This document shows positions 8,146-17,289 of a stretch of DNA of 64,000 bases, piece by piece. Every line of letters begins with the position of its first letter. Position 1 is the stretch's first letter. This DNA is from CBDCIS01 sp965217565 (GTDB lineage: Bacteria > Chloroflexota > Dehalococcoidia > Lucifugimonadales > CATOSD01): positions 1 through 64,000 of the forward strand of contig CBDCIS010000003.1 in the NCBI GenBank assembly GCA_965217565.1, in the 5' to 3' direction. The notes under the pieces are model-generated. The model was given only the letters and a program-made list of their open reading frames with translations, was not told the DNA's origin and made no database searches. A program made the translations under genes and the position numbers.

Positions 8146-9231
8146 TCACAATACCACAACCGACCTCAGCACCTCCCCGCGCTCCATCTTGTGGAACGCC
8201 TCCTCCACGTCCCCGAGCCCTATGGTCTCCGAAACGAACCCGTCCAGATCGAGCCTGCCCTGCAGGTAGAGGTCGATGTAAATCGGAAAGTCCCTGGACG
8301 GCAGGCAGTCGCCGTACCACGACGACTTGAGGGAGCCGCCCCTGCCGAACACTTCGAGCATGGGAAGCTCTATCCTCATGTCCGGGCTTGGGACGCCCAC
8401 GAGAACCACCGTCCCCGCGAGATCGCGGGCATAGAAGGCCTGCTCGTAGGTTGCGGGATTGCCGACAGCCTCTATCGCCACGTTCACGCCGTCGCCGCCA
8501 GTAAGCTCCCGGATGGCCTCCACCGGGTCGGTCTGCGTGGAGTTGATAGTGTGCGTCGCTCCGAAGTTCCTTGCCCACTCCAGCTTCCTGTCGTCCACGT
8601 CCACCGCTATTATCGTGTGCGCGCCGGCAAGCCGCGAGCCTGCGATGGCGGCGTCTCCCACGCCGCCGCAGCCGATGACGGCGACCGAATCGCCGCGAGT
8701 AACCCCGCCGGTGTTGATGGCCGCGCCAAGCCCTGCCATAATCCCGCATCCCACCAGTCCGGCCGCCTCGGGCCGCGCAGCCGGGTTGACCTTTACCGCC
8801 TGCCCCGCGTCCACCAGCGTCAACTCCGCGAACGCGCCGATGCCCAGGGCGGGCGAGAGCGCCGTGCCGTCCGCCAGAGTCATCTGCTGCCGGGCGTTCC
8901 CGCTCGCGAAGCAGTACCAGGGACGCCCTCGGGCGCAGGAGCGGCACGTGCCGCACGGCGCGCGCCAGGCGAGGATGACGAAATCGCCCGGCGACACGTT
9001 GCCTACGCCGCCGCCCACCTTTTCCACTATCCCGGCCGCCTCGTGACCCAGAAAGAAGGGGAAGTCGTCGTTGATCGCGCCCTCGCGGTAGTGAAGGTCC
9101 GTATGGCAGACGCCGCACGCCTGGACGCGAACGAGTGCTTCACCCGGCCCCGGGTCCGGAACCAGGATGGTCTCGAGCGCAACCTCAGCGCCCTTGGACC
9201 GCGCCACGACTCCGCGCACTTCGTTCGCCAT
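8146..9231 (-). CDS. S-(hydroxymethyl)mycothiol dehydrogenase-like Zn alcohol dehydrogenase
   Basis: 361-residue medium-chain dehydrogenase. Catalytic zinc ligands are Cys42 and His63 (CGVCHTDLHYREG, LGHEAAG); the structural zinc Cys are 93, 96, 99 and 107. The NAD-binding motif is VIGCGGVGDAAIAG near 186-196. Whole segments (RGRPWYCF, MTLADGT, LGIGAFAE, LKSSWYGDCLPSRDFP) are those of the actinobacterial MscR group, which oxidises the formaldehyde-mycothiol adduct. The start at 9231 has AAGGAGG upstream. No mycothiol biosynthesis gene is in the window, so the natural cofactor is open; other thiols or alcohols are possible. Confidence 0.85.
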   Translation of the reverse strand: MANEVRGVVARSKGAEVALETILVPDPGPGEALVRVQACGVCHTDLHYREGAINDDFPFFLGHEAAGIVEKVGGGVGNVSPGDFVILAWRAPCGTCRSCARGRPWYCFASGNARQQMTLADGTALSPALGIGAFAELTLVDAGQAVKVNPAARPEAAGLVGCGIMAGLGAAINTGGVTRGDSVAVIGCGGVGDAAIAGSRLAGAHTIIAVDVDDRKLEWARNFGATHTINSTQTDPVEAIRELTGGDGVNVAIEAVGNPATYEQAFYARDLAGTVVLVGVPSPDMRIELPMLEVFGRGGSLKSSWYGDCLPSRDFPIYIDLYLQGRLDLDGFVSETIGLGDVEEAFHKMERGEVLRSVVVL

Positions 9232-9370
9232 GCTTACCTCCTTGCTAGTAGTCAGTGGTCAGTGTTTGCGTTCCTTGGGGTATTGCCAAGGGGGAATGGA
9301 CTTTTGCGCTTTCCCCAACGATAGGCGGCTGCCGTCAATCATCCTAAATCATTTTGGGGGCGAGTTCTAG

Positions 9371-9464
9371 TAGGCCAACATCATTGAAACGAAGCGTAGA
9401 GCAGCGGAGCCACAAGATTCCCCCGCGCTTGACGGAAGGGGGTTAGGGGGTGGGTGACCGTCGC
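9371..9464 (+). repeat. Dispersed ~94-bp repeat, copy A
   Basis: Begins TAGGCCAACATCATTGAAAC, runs through GAAGCGTAGAGCAGCGGAGC and ends GGGGGTGGGTGACCGTCGC. Closely similar copies lie at 29151-29230 and 30657-30754, and the right half recurs at 29517-29564. All are in the same orientation and outside genes. Confidence 0.75.
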
Positions 9465-9494
9465 TCTACCAGGCAATACAAGCGTGTTGAACCA

Positions 9495-10844
9495 CTAGTC
9501 TGCTCCGACGTCCTTCACCAGCGCGATGCGGCTCACCGGCTGGCTCAGCGTGGGCTTCCTCGCCATGAGGAAGAGCAGCCCCCCGATGACGTTCAGGACG
9601 GCCAGTATGAGGAACGCGGTGGTGTAGGTGCCCTGGATGTCCCGCAATACCCCGGGCAGGACGGGAGCGCCCAGCAGCAAGACGTTCATCGGGACCTGCG
9701 AGATGCCCATAATCTTCCCAAAAGACCTGCGGCCGAAGTAGTCGCCCCTGATAGAGGTGGTCAAGGGACTCCGCCCTCCGAATCCCATCCCGAACAGCAC
9801 CGCGAACACGAACGCCATCATGGTGCTTGTGGAGAAGGTAAGAACGAGCAGCGCCAGCGCCTGGATAAGTGTGAAACCGAAGAGGGCGAGGTTCTTGGGC
9901 ACGCGGTCTCCTATGTAACCACCGACTATCTGGAAGATCATGGAGGAGGTTGTGTAGGTCGTGACGACCCATGCGGCCTCCGGGAGCGATAGGCCCTGGT
10001 CGGTGAGCAGTGGGGCGAGGTGCGCCATGATAGCGATGATCGCCATGGAGGTGAACCCGTGGCCGATGGAGATCAACCAGAAGGCCCTGGTACGCAGCGC
10101 CTGCCCTGCGGTGAACTCCAGGTTCGTATCGGCGGCGCGGCTCGCCGTCGCCGATTGGAGGCGGCTTCTCCTTGGGGTCGATTGAACGGGGTCGTCTGGG
10201 CTGTCGCCATCGGGCAACAGACCGTAGTCCTCCGGGCGATTGCGTATGAGCCGGGAAATCGGAAAAGCGACGCATATGACCAGAAGTCCGATCAGCATCG
10301 CGGTCATCCGCCAGCCCACGTTGTCGGCTTCCGGGTCAACCGCCCAGGCGACAGCCGGGATCAGACCGAGCGCGCCGAGCCGGGCCACCGACGCTGCCCA
10401 TCCCATCGCCTTTGCGCGATTGCGGTTGAACCAGTTGGTCAACATCGCGTTGAGAGGCAGCCAGCCGCCGAGCCCCTGCCCGAGCGCCATTATGAGGAAG
10501 GCCACGTAGAACATCCAAAGTTCGCGGACCTGGGACAAAAAGAGGAAGCCCGCCCCCATGATGGTCAGGCCGATGAACACCATGCGGCGCGTCCCCAGCC
10601 GGTCCACCAACGCGCCCTCGATTGGGCCCAGAATGCCGCCCTCGATGCGAGTAAAGGCGAAGGCGAGCGATAGCTGCGTGCGGTTCCAGCCGTAGGCGCT
10701 CTCCAGAGCCACGAACCACATACCCATCGAGTGGAAGAGCGGCACGCTGGTTATGATGTGTATGAATCCGGTTATCGGGACCAGCCACCATCCGTAGTAG
10801 GTTCCGCGAATCCGGGCGCGTGTGCGCGAAAGAGTGTTCAGCAA
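9495..10844 (-). CDS. MFS transporter, OFA/MCT-like
   Basis: 449-residue integral membrane protein with about 12 hydrophobic helices. The first loop carries GALVDRLGTRRMVFIG, the MFS loop 2-3 motif; a soluble loop follows near residues 215-245, and the second half repeats the motif as GGYIGDRVPKNLALFG. The start is TTG 10844, the only initiator before the first helix (YYGWWLVPITGFIH). This subclass exchanges small organic acids such as oxalate/formate or monocarboxylates. The substrate is inferred only at class level. It faces away from the ABM-like gene, with about 220 bases of shared promoter region. Confidence 0.8.
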   Translation of the reverse strand: MLNTLSRTRARIRGTYYGWWLVPITGFIHIITSVPLFHSMGMWFVALESAYGWNRTQLSLAFAFTRIEGGILGPIEGALVDRLGTRRMVFIGLTIMGAGFLFLSQVRELWMFYVAFLIMALGQGLGGWLPLNAMLTNWFNRNRAKAMGWAASVARLGALGLIPAVAWAVDPEADNVGWRMTAMLIGLLVICVAFPISRLIRNRPEDYGLLPDGDSPDDPVQSTPRRSRLQSATASRAADTNLEFTAGQALRTRAFWLISIGHGFTSMAIIAIMAHLAPLLTDQGLSLPEAAWVVTTYTTSSMIFQIVGGYIGDRVPKNLALFGFTLIQALALLVLTFSTSTMMAFVFAVLFGMGFGGRSPLTTSIRGDYFGRRSFGKIMGISQVPMNVLLLGAPVLPGVLRDIQGTYTTAFLILAVLNVIGGLLFLMARKPTLSQPVSRIALVKDVGAD

Positions 10845-11064
10845 TGCGGCATGGCGTTCCTTGTCTCCTCATACGAGGGTTTGGTTCATCCCGTTTCGAT
10901 GAACGGCGCATAGTATAACACAGCGACGAACGGCGTCCCCCAAGCGGCGCGATTGACGGATTGGCCGCTTGCTGATAGGGTCATGGAACCGGACAAACTG
11001 CGACGCAGCATCAGCCGAGATGCGTCCAAATTGCGCGTTCTCATCCCCCAATAGGAGACCTGAC

Positions 11065-11364
11065 ATGATAATGGTTCGCCGTATCTACACGCCCATACCA
11101 GGAGAGGGCGGCAAGCTCTTACGAGTGGTAAGGCAGATAAAGGCCGCCACCGAGGAGGCCGGCTTCCCCACGCTGACCATCTACAGCCAGACACACGGCT
11201 CCCACGGCACACTGGTCACCGAACAGAGTTGGGCGTCCGTAGCTGATTACGAGGAGTCCAGGGACAGGGTTCGGCAGACGAAGGCTATTACGCAGACGTT
11301 CAGCGAGGCCTACCCCCTGCTGGCCGTTACGCACGTGACAGAGGTGTACCGGGAGGTGGAGTAG
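11065..11364 (+). CDS. Small dimeric alpha/beta-barrel (ABM/NIPSNAP-like) protein
   Basis: About 99 residues (MIMVRRIYTPIPGEGGKLLR). The start at 11065 has AGGAG 9 bases upstream; longer upstream frames have no ribosome site. The beta-alpha-beta pattern, with a terminal YREVE strand and a central TLVTEQSWASVADYEESRDR helix, fits the dimeric ferredoxin-like ABM superfamily. That superfamily includes small monooxygenases, heme-degrading and stress proteins. No conserved catalytic residue can be pinned down, so function is unknown. Confidence 0.6.
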   Translation: MIMVRRIYTPIPGEGGKLLRVVRQIKAATEEAGFPTLTIYSQTHGSHGTLVTEQSWASVADYEESRDRVRQTKAITQTFSEAYPLLAVTHVTEVYREVE

Positions 11365-11431
11365 GTACAGTCCGCGCGGATGGCGGCGGCCAGGATGAGG
11401 CCGCCGTTATCGAGCAGGACCTGCGTTCGGA

Positions 11432-12880
11432 TTAGCCGTGATCCAAGAATTCGCGTACGCGCCCCATCGCCGCTTCCTTGTCGTATATGCCGTAGAGCGC
11501 GCTTGCCATCCTGGACGGGTCGCCAAAGAAGAACCGCTCGTACAGCGTCTGCCGCGAGCCGAACGCGCTGCAAGCGACGTCCCACGCCAGCCGGAATAGC
11601 CGAACACGCTCCTCTCCCGTTGCCGTCCCGGTGGACAGGTAACGTTCCAGCTCCGGCGCAATCTCGGAATCGAAGTCGGCCTCCGACGGAATCGCCATCA
11701 GGCTGCTCGAACCCAGAAGCTGCAGTATCTCCACCATGCGCGGGTACATGCGGGGGAACAGGTTGCGCGCCACGTCGAGCGGCATACGGCTGGGGCACGT
11801 GACACCCCACTCGTCCGGCGTAGCGTCGGCCTCGGACGCCCGCAGGCAGGCCCGCATCACCTCCAGGTTCATGATGATCTCGGCTATGCGCTCCTGCACC
11901 TGGGGAATCTGCCCCGAACCCAGCGTTTCGGCTACCAGGCACGCCACTCCCAGGATGAACTCCGACTTTGCGACGTTCTTGACCACCACCTGGTGCATCA
12001 TGTGGACGACGGCGTTGGTGGCGGCGTAGGCCGTGTTCGCCAGCTCCACGTCATCCAGCAGGAACACCCTCTCCCAGGGCACGAGCACGTCGTCGAAGAA
12101 GACGATGGCGTCCATCTCCTCGAAGCGGGAACCGAGCGGGTGGTCGAAGCTGGAGCGGCCCAGGTCGAAGCTCTCCCTGCACACGAACTTCAGGCCGGGC
12201 GCGCCGCATGGAATGGCAAACGAGAACGCGAATTGCCCCGCGTCCGGCCCGGCGCGCAGCACGGTCGAGGGCGCCACTATTATCTCGTCCGAAATCGGGC
12301 CAAGCGTTGCGAGAATGCGCGCGCCCCCGACCACGATGCCCTCGTCGGTTTCGCGGATAACGCGTAGAGCGACCTCCTCATCGGTTCCAATGTCGGACTG
12401 CGGAGAGCGCGTGCGTCTTAGGTTCACCAGTGTGTGGGTAAGGGCCAGGTCGTTCTCTCGCACGTATTCGTAGTAGCTTTGTACGTTTGGGCCAAACTCC
12501 GGGCGATTGCGCGCGAAGAAGTCTGCCGCCGCTGCCTGGGCCATCAGGCTGCAATTGAGGTAGTCGGGCGAGCGGCCCATCATGCCGCCGCTGGAGCGCG
12601 CCCAGCGAGTCATCATGCTCCGCCTGCGCTCCAGGTCGTCGATGGAGCGCGGCGTCAGGAACGACAGGCCCACCCTGTCGCCCGTAGCTGGTGAAGCGTA
12701 GGTCATCTCGTCCCGCAGGCCGGGTTCACGCTGCATGTCGTAGAGGGCGGAGAGCGATTCCGCGCCGCGCCGGAAGGCGGGGTGGGCCGTGACGTCCTCT
12801 ACTCTCCCGCCATCGATCCACACCTCGCGCGCGCCGCTCCGAAGGCCCTCGATGTACTCTCTGCCGGTGCGTGCTGGCAC
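11432..12880 (-). CDS. 4-hydroxyphenylacetate 3-hydroxylase-family (HpaB-type) monooxygenase
   Basis: 482 residues. FADH2-using flavin monooxygenase of the HpaB/PvcC/BBD family with an acyl-CoA dehydrogenase-like fold: the N-terminal RTGREYIEGL and EVWIDGGRVEDVTAHPAFR, then SYYEYVRENDLALTHTLVN, the central DEIIVAPS and FFDDVLVPWERVFL. The start is GTG 12880, with GGGAGG five bases away and homologue-like first residues; an ATG at 12928 lacks a ribosome site. Family members hydroxylate phenols or open aromatic rings with reduced flavin from a separate reductase. No obvious flavin reductase is adjacent; the PNPOx-like protein at 3.7 kb is not a convincing one. Substrate unknown. Confidence 0.85.
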   Translation of the reverse strand: MPARTGREYIEGLRSGAREVWIDGGRVEDVTAHPAFRRGAESLSALYDMQREPGLRDEMTYASPATGDRVGLSFLTPRSIDDLERRRSMMTRWARSSGGMMGRSPDYLNCSLMAQAAAADFFARNRPEFGPNVQSYYEYVRENDLALTHTLVNLRRTRSPQSDIGTDEEVALRVIRETDEGIVVGGARILATLGPISDEIIVAPSTVLRAGPDAGQFAFSFAIPCGAPGLKFVCRESFDLGRSSFDHPLGSRFEEMDAIVFFDDVLVPWERVFLLDDVELANTAYAATNAVVHMMHQVVVKNVAKSEFILGVACLVAETLGSGQIPQVQERIAEIIMNLEVMRACLRASEADATPDEWGVTCPSRMPLDVARNLFPRMYPRMVEILQLLGSSSLMAIPSEADFDSEIAPELERYLSTGTATGEERVRLFRLAWDVACSAFGSRQTLYERFFFGDPSRMASALYGIYDKEAAMGRVREFLDHG

Positions 12881-13169
12881 AATGACCTCCCTGCTCGAAA
12901 ATGCTGGCGGTTTTCCATAGCTGCCCATCTCAACGTTGAGCCGGAGTTTAACAACACCCCCTGAAGCCGGTCAACACAATAGCGCGAGGCCAAGCTAACT
13001 CGTTTGACGCCATCACGCCATGCTGCTACACTCCGTGCCACCCGAAGCAGGTGGGCCAATGTGCGGAGGCGTCCCCTGCGGGCGCCCATGCCATGGCATG
13101 ACCAGCCGGGGCAACCACAAGGGTTTGGTCCCTAAACGAACCTCCGGGAATGCAAGCAGGAGTGGCGCG

Positions 13170-13457
13170 ATGATTGGAGTCCTGACACACCATTGGGCGA
13201 AAGAAGACAGGGTGGCCGACGCAAAGACGCTCCTGGACGGCAACGGCCTCGCCCAGAGCAAAGCCCCCGGCTTCTCCAGCCGTCAAACGCTCATTTCTCT
13301 CACCGACCCCACGAAGATTACAAGCATCGTCGTCTGGGAAAGCAACGAGATTTACGACGCCTGGCGAGCCAGCCCAGAACGTGCGAAGGCGATGGCCGGC
13401 GCGGAGGAGCTCTGGGCGCGCCCACCCGAGTCGGAGCGTTTCGAGGTTGCCGACTGA
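13170..13457 (+). CDS. Antibiotic biosynthesis monooxygenase (ABM)-domain protein
   Basis: 95 residues (MIGVLTHHWAKEDRVADAKT). The start at 13170 is chosen from AGGAG upstream and the match of the first strand. The pattern of strand, helix (DRVADAKTLLDG), strands GFSSRQTLISLTDPTKITSIVVWES and helix NEIYDAWRASPERAKAM is typical of the ABM dimeric ferredoxin-like fold. Enzymatic function is unproven in most stand-alone members. A strong hairpin terminator follows at 13508-13550. Confidence 0.7.
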   Translation: MIGVLTHHWAKEDRVADAKTLLDGNGLAQSKAPGFSSRQTLISLTDPTKITSIVVWESNEIYDAWRASPERAKAMAGAEELWARPPESERFEVAD

Positions 13458-13507
13458 CTGCTCGCCGTCTGACGGCATGGGCGGCGTCAACAACACGCCA
13501 AAGCAAA

Positions 13508-13550
13508 GAGAGGAACGCGGCGCTCGTTTGCCGCGTTCCTCTCCTTTATT
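13508..13550 (+). terminator. Intrinsic terminator, probably bidirectional
   Basis: Perfect 14-bp stem: GAGAGGAACGCGGC (13508-13521) and GCCGCGTTCCTCTC (13530-13543), 8-base loop, then CTTTATT. It sits between two convergent genes (ABM-like on plus, UGSC selenoprotein on minus), so it may serve both. Confidence 0.85.
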
Positions 13551-13569
13551 GGACCTCTTGAATCGTGGC

Positions 13570-14112
13570 CTAGTCCTTGGCGAGCAGTATCTGCAAAACC
13601 TCCGGCGCGGCCTGCATGGCCCGCTCCCTGAGCGCGTCCTCTGGAAGGCTGCCCAGGGGGTGCGGCACAACTACGAAGGGGTAATCGGGGATGCCGCCTA
13701 TCTTGGACATGGCCTTTCCGCTGGATATGAACGGCTCCGTGCAGATGACCGCTGCCGGCACCCCGTTCTTCTCGAACTCGATTCCGTCGTGCACACTGCA
13801 CGACGAGCAGGAGCCTCAATCGCCCGACGCGGTAATCACCACGTCGCACTGATCGACCATCTCCCCCATCATGTTCTTGGGGCAGGGCCTGGATGCGTTG
13901 CCCTTGTTCTTGAACACGACGCCTTTGAACTCGAACCGGTCGGCCAGAATCTCCTGGACCATTTCGAGTATCTCGCCGGAGTTGTGCTTGCCATTGGCGA
14001 GCAGTCCGATAACTGTGCCGTCCAGCGTTTCTGGACGGGGAGCAATCACCGCGTGAGCGGGTATCGGCTCCACAGTCGGGTCTAGCACTTCTATCCTGGT
14101 TGCCGTCGCCAT
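13570..14112 (-). CDS. UGSC-family selenoprotein (in-frame TGA read as selenocysteine)
   Basis: 180 residues when the TGA at 13816-13818 is read through; Sec is residue 99. The frame before it (MATATRIEVLDPTVEP to CDVVITASGD) and after it (GSCSSCSVHDGIEFEKNG to EVLQILLAKD) is the same, giving D-Sec-G-S-C-S-S-C. That is the signature that named the UGSC family first noticed in marine metagenomes. Sec99 and Cys102 form a redox-like UxxC pair. Twelve bases after the TGA lies a perfect 9-bp hairpin (13785-13805) in bacterial SECIS position. GGAGG precedes ATG 14112. No sel gene is in the window. The enzymatic role of the family is unknown. Confidence 0.85.
13785..13805 (-). promoter_or_regulatory. 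Putative bacterial SECIS hairpin
   Basis: On the minus strand CGTCGTGCA, loop GTG, TGCACGACG: nine perfect pairs, starting about 10 bases after the UGA, with the apical loop 19 to 22 bases downstream of it and carrying G. Its position and size fit known bacterial SECIS elements read by SelB. It lies within coding sequence, as expected. Confidence 0.7.
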
Positions 14113-14313
14113 GATAACGCCTCCAATCTTGCGGCTGTGTCAGCCAAGCCGTCTGTCCGTTCGCCTATGTCACCCTATTATTGCCCGAATAAACGCCCCA
14201 CTGCAACCAGACTGCACAACCGCCGCCTGAACAACGACTCCTGGTGAGACAGCCCCACAGGGGAAGGAAAATAGCTATACGGCGGTTGCCGGAGCCGCGA
14301 GTGGCGCCCACGC

Positions 14314-14502
14314 CTAGCGGTTGCGGCGGCGGCGTTGGCGGCGAAGGCTGCGGGCGCGGTCCAGGCGGGCCTGTTCGCCCTTGGAGCGGAAGAAGCGCCG
14401 GTTTCTGAGCTCGCGCAGTATCCCGGAACGCTGCATGGAGGTCTGAAACCTCTTCAGAAGGCCTTCTGGGTCCTCGCCGTCGCGGAGCATTACGTGCGTC
14501 AA
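14314..14502 (-). CDS. rpsU: 30S ribosomal protein bS21
   Basis: 62 residues. It has the bS21 pattern: GEDPEGLLKRFQTSMQRSGIL, then RRFFRSKGEQARLDRARSLR and an Arg-rich C-terminus. This small-subunit protein binds near the anti-Shine-Dalgarno end of 16S rRNA. Length is typical. It stands alone, divergent from priA, without the dnaG/rpoD neighbours seen in Proteobacteria. Confidence 0.92.
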   Translation of the reverse strand: MTHVMLRDGEDPEGLLKRFQTSMQRSGILRELRNRRFFRSKGEQARLDRARSLRRQRRRRNR

Positions 14503-14640
14503 ATAACTCTCCTTGCCAGTTTGAGACGATTTCGATGCCAGGCCAGTATAGCACGTTGGGAGGAGTCTGTCAGCGTGTCGATAGCAGCGTAAATCTCAAA
14601 TTGCCTGACCCCCGTCTCTCCCCCGCCTGTCCCCCAGTCT

Positions 14641-14725
14641 CTCCCGCGAAAGCGGGAGTCCGCTATGCCGAGGTGTGCATTGGCGAGCAGCGAGCCGGTG
14701 GATTCCCGCGTGCGCGGGAATGACG
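14641..14725. repeat. Pair of REP-like hairpins
   Basis: CTCCCGCGAAAGCGGGAG (14641-14658) and ATTCCCGCGTGCGCGGGAAT (14702-14721), about 45 bases apart, resembling the paired REP units seen elsewhere in this window. They occupy the rpsU-priA divergent spacer. Confidence 0.65.
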
Positions 14726-14771
14726 GTGGACATACCGGGAGCTAAACGTGCAGTTTTGCGCTTCTCTCTAT

Positions 14772-14777
14772 TATAAT
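14772..14777 (+). promoter_or_regulatory. Possible -10 element of priA
   Basis: TATAAT in an otherwise GC-rich spacer, about 55 bases upstream of the priA start. No good -35 hexamer is seen at 16-18 bases, so this is tentative. Confidence 0.35.
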
Positions 14778-14832
14778 CCCGTCACACGTTTCTCAGTGTA
14801 CCGCTCATGATTTAGCAGCGCAGGCCGGTGAT

Positions 14833-17289
14833 GTGATGAGATTCGCCGAAGTCGCGGTTGACGCCCCCGCCGGGTACGCTCGTACCTTCAGCTATTCGAT
14901 ACCCCCGTCACTGAGCGTGCGGCCCGGTCAACTGGTGCGTGTGCCATTCGGATCTCGCACGCTGCAGGGGATGGTGTTCTCGCTGGAGGCCGCTCCGCGG
15001 GTTCCGCAGACCCGAGACATCCTCGAGGTGACAGGCCCCGAACCCCTGCTTACCGAGACGCGCCTCGGGTTGGCTCGCTGGATCAGCGGCTACTACATGT
15101 GCTCGCTGTTGGACGCGGCGGCCCTGATGCTGCCCCCCGGCGGACGCTCGCGCGTCAAGGCCATTCTCTCGTTAGGCGACGTCCTAGCTGCCCCCGGCGA
15201 ACTCCCACTCACGCCGCTCCAGCAGCGCGTAATGACCTACGTCCGCAACCGGGGCAAGGTGGACGAGAGCCGCGTCATCAAGACGCTTGGAGAAACGGCC
15301 AGGAGATCCATCGGCAGCCTTGTGAGCAAAGGTGTCTTGGCCCGTTCCAATCAACCAGGTTCCACAGTGGTTAGGCCCAAGTATCGCAAGCAACTCAGGC
15401 TCGTGGGCGGCGGCAGACAGGCCATGGAGCGATGGCTGGCGGAGGAACGGAGGCACGCTCCGCGCCAGACCGCGCTAGCCCAACGCCTGCTGAGCGAGGA
15501 CAGCCCACTCTGGCTAACGCAGGCGAGCAAGGAGTATGGCGCTAGCGCCATCAACTCCCTGGTTTCCAAAGGTTGGATCGAGAAGGCGAGCGTGCCGATG
15601 GAGCGCGACCCGCTGGCGGGCAGGTGGACAAAAGACTTCCGGGGCGCTCCACCCTCGACGCTGACGCCGCGCCAGAACGAGGTGGCATCGGAGATTCGCG
15701 CCGCGCTGCGAGACCCGGCGGCAATCCAGCGCGCCTTTCTCATCCAGGGCGTCACCGGCAGCGGCAAGACCGAGATCTACCTGGACGCCGCGGCGCAGTG
15801 TCTGGAGCTGGGCAAGAAGGCAATCGTCATGGTTCCAGAAATCGCCCTCACCCACCAGACCATCGAGCGTTTCTCGGCGAGGTTTCCGGGACGAATCGCC
15901 GTGCTTCACAGCGGCCTCACGCCCGGCGAGCGTTTCGACCAGTGGTGGGGAATCAAGCGCGGCGAGTACGACGTGGTCATCGGCTCCCGCGGCGCGATCT
16001 TCGCCCCCCAGCCAGACCTGGGCCTGATCGTGATCGACGAAGAGCACGAATGGACCTACAAGCAGAACGACCCCAGCCCCCGCTATCACGCCGGAAGCGT
16101 CGCTTCAAGGCTCGCCCAGATGAGCGGCGCGGTGGTGGTTGCGGGAAGCGCGTCACCGGACGTTGGCTCCTACTACAGGGGCCTTCGCAAGAGGATTCGC
16201 CTCCTGCTGCTGCCGGAGAGAGTACACGTCAACGGCTCAGCGCCGCTCCCGCGCCCCGCTCCCCTTGCCAGGGTCGATGTGGTGGATATGAAGAGGGAAC
16301 TCAGGGAGGGCAATCGCCGCATCTTCAGCCGGCGGCTGATGTCCGCGATGGAGGAGTGCCTGGACGGCGGCGATCAGATGATACTGTTCCTGAACCGCCG
16401 CGGCTCGTCCTCTTACAGGCAGTGCCGAAGCTGCGGCCACAGCCTGCGATGCCGACGCTGCGACGTAGCCCTGACCCATCATCGACAGGTTGACCGGCTC
16501 ATTTGCCACTACTGCGGCTACAAGCGCCTGGCTCCCGCCAAGTGCCCCAGGTGTCTCGGATACCGAATGGCCCCCTACGGCTTTGGCGTCCAGACGGTCG
16601 AGGAAGAGGTCTCGCGGATGTTCCCGAAGGCCAACGTCGTCCGCTGGGACAGCGACGCCGTGTCGGGAGCGAGGGCGCACGAGCGGCTTTCGGAGCGGTT
16701 CAGGTCGGGAGAAGCGAACGTGCTGGTGGGCACGCAGATGATAGCCAAGGGCCTGCACTTTCCTTCGGTTACCCTGGTGGGAGTGGTCTCGGCAGACGTG
16801 GGGCTGAACATACCCGACTACCGCGCGGGCGAGCGCGCCTTCCAACTGCTCTGCCAGGTCGCGGGCAGGGCGGGCAGAGGGACGGCCGGCGGCAGCGTGA
16901 TAGTCCAGACCTACCAGCCGGACAACTACGCCGTGGCGGCCGCGGCGTCTCAGGACTACCAACGCTTCTACGGCAAGGAGATGTCCTACCGCCGGGAGCA
17001 CGCCAACCCGCCCTACAGCAAGCTGATTCGCCTGCTCTACACCCATCTCAACCAGGCGTTGTGCGAACGCGAGGCCAACCGCTTCACCCGTGTTCTCAGA
17101 GAGCAGCGGGAGGTGTGGGGATACTCGGACGTCGAACTGCTGGGGCCGACTCCGGCATACCCGGCGCGTCTTAAGGGGCGATACCGTTGGCATATAGTCC
17201 TGCGCGGCCCAGAACCCCGCAAGTTGCTGGACACCGTATCCGTTCCCAACGGCTGGATCGTGGACATCGACCCAGTGTCGTTGACGTAG
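14833..17289 (+). CDS. priA: Primosomal replication restart helicase PriA
   Basis: 818-residue superfamily 2 helicase that recognises stalled forks and restarts replication. The N-terminal DNA-binding domain starts FAEVAVDAPAGYARTFSYSI. Walker A is GVTGSGKT at 306-313 and the DEEH box at 402-405 (VIDEEHEWTYKQND). Two zinc-binding Cys clusters follow (CRSCGHSLRCRRC and CHYCG...CPRC), then motif V/VI region GTQMIAKGLHFPSV and QVAGRAGRG. Start is GTG 14833 or ATG 14836. Length is slightly above average because of the 130-300 linker region. Confidence 0.95.
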   Translation: MMRFAEVAVDAPAGYARTFSYSIPPSLSVRPGQLVRVPFGSRTLQGMVFSLEAAPRVPQTRDILEVTGPEPLLTETRLGLARWISGYYMCSLLDAAALMLPPGGRSRVKAILSLGDVLAAPGELPLTPLQQRVMTYVRNRGKVDESRVIKTLGETARRSIGSLVSKGVLARSNQPGSTVVRPKYRKQLRLVGGGRQAMERWLAEERRHAPRQTALAQRLLSEDSPLWLTQASKEYGASAINSLVSKGWIEKASVPMERDPLAGRWTKDFRGAPPSTLTPRQNEVASEIRAALRDPAAIQRAFLIQGVTGSGKTEIYLDAAAQCLELGKKAIVMVPEIALTHQTIERFSARFPGRIAVLHSGLTPGERFDQWWGIKRGEYDVVIGSRGAIFAPQPDLGLIVIDEEHEWTYKQNDPSPRYHAGSVASRLAQMSGAVVVAGSASPDVGSYYRGLRKRIRLLLLPERVHVNGSAPLPRPAPLARVDVVDMKRELREGNRRIFSRRLMSAMEECLDGGDQMILFLNRRGSSSYRQCRSCGHSLRCRRCDVALTHHRQVDRLICHYCGYKRLAPAKCPRCLGYRMAPYGFGVQTVEEEVSRMFPKANVVRWDSDAVSGARAHERLSERFRSGEANVLVGTQMIAKGLHFPSVTLVGVVSADVGLNIPDYRAGERAFQLLCQVAGRAGRGTAGGSVIVQTYQPDNYAVAAAASQDYQRFYGKEMSYRREHANPPYSKLIRLLYTHLNQALCEREANRFTRVLREQREVWGYSDVELLGPTPAYPARLKGRYRWHIVLRGPEPRKLLDTVSVPNGWIVDIDPVSLT

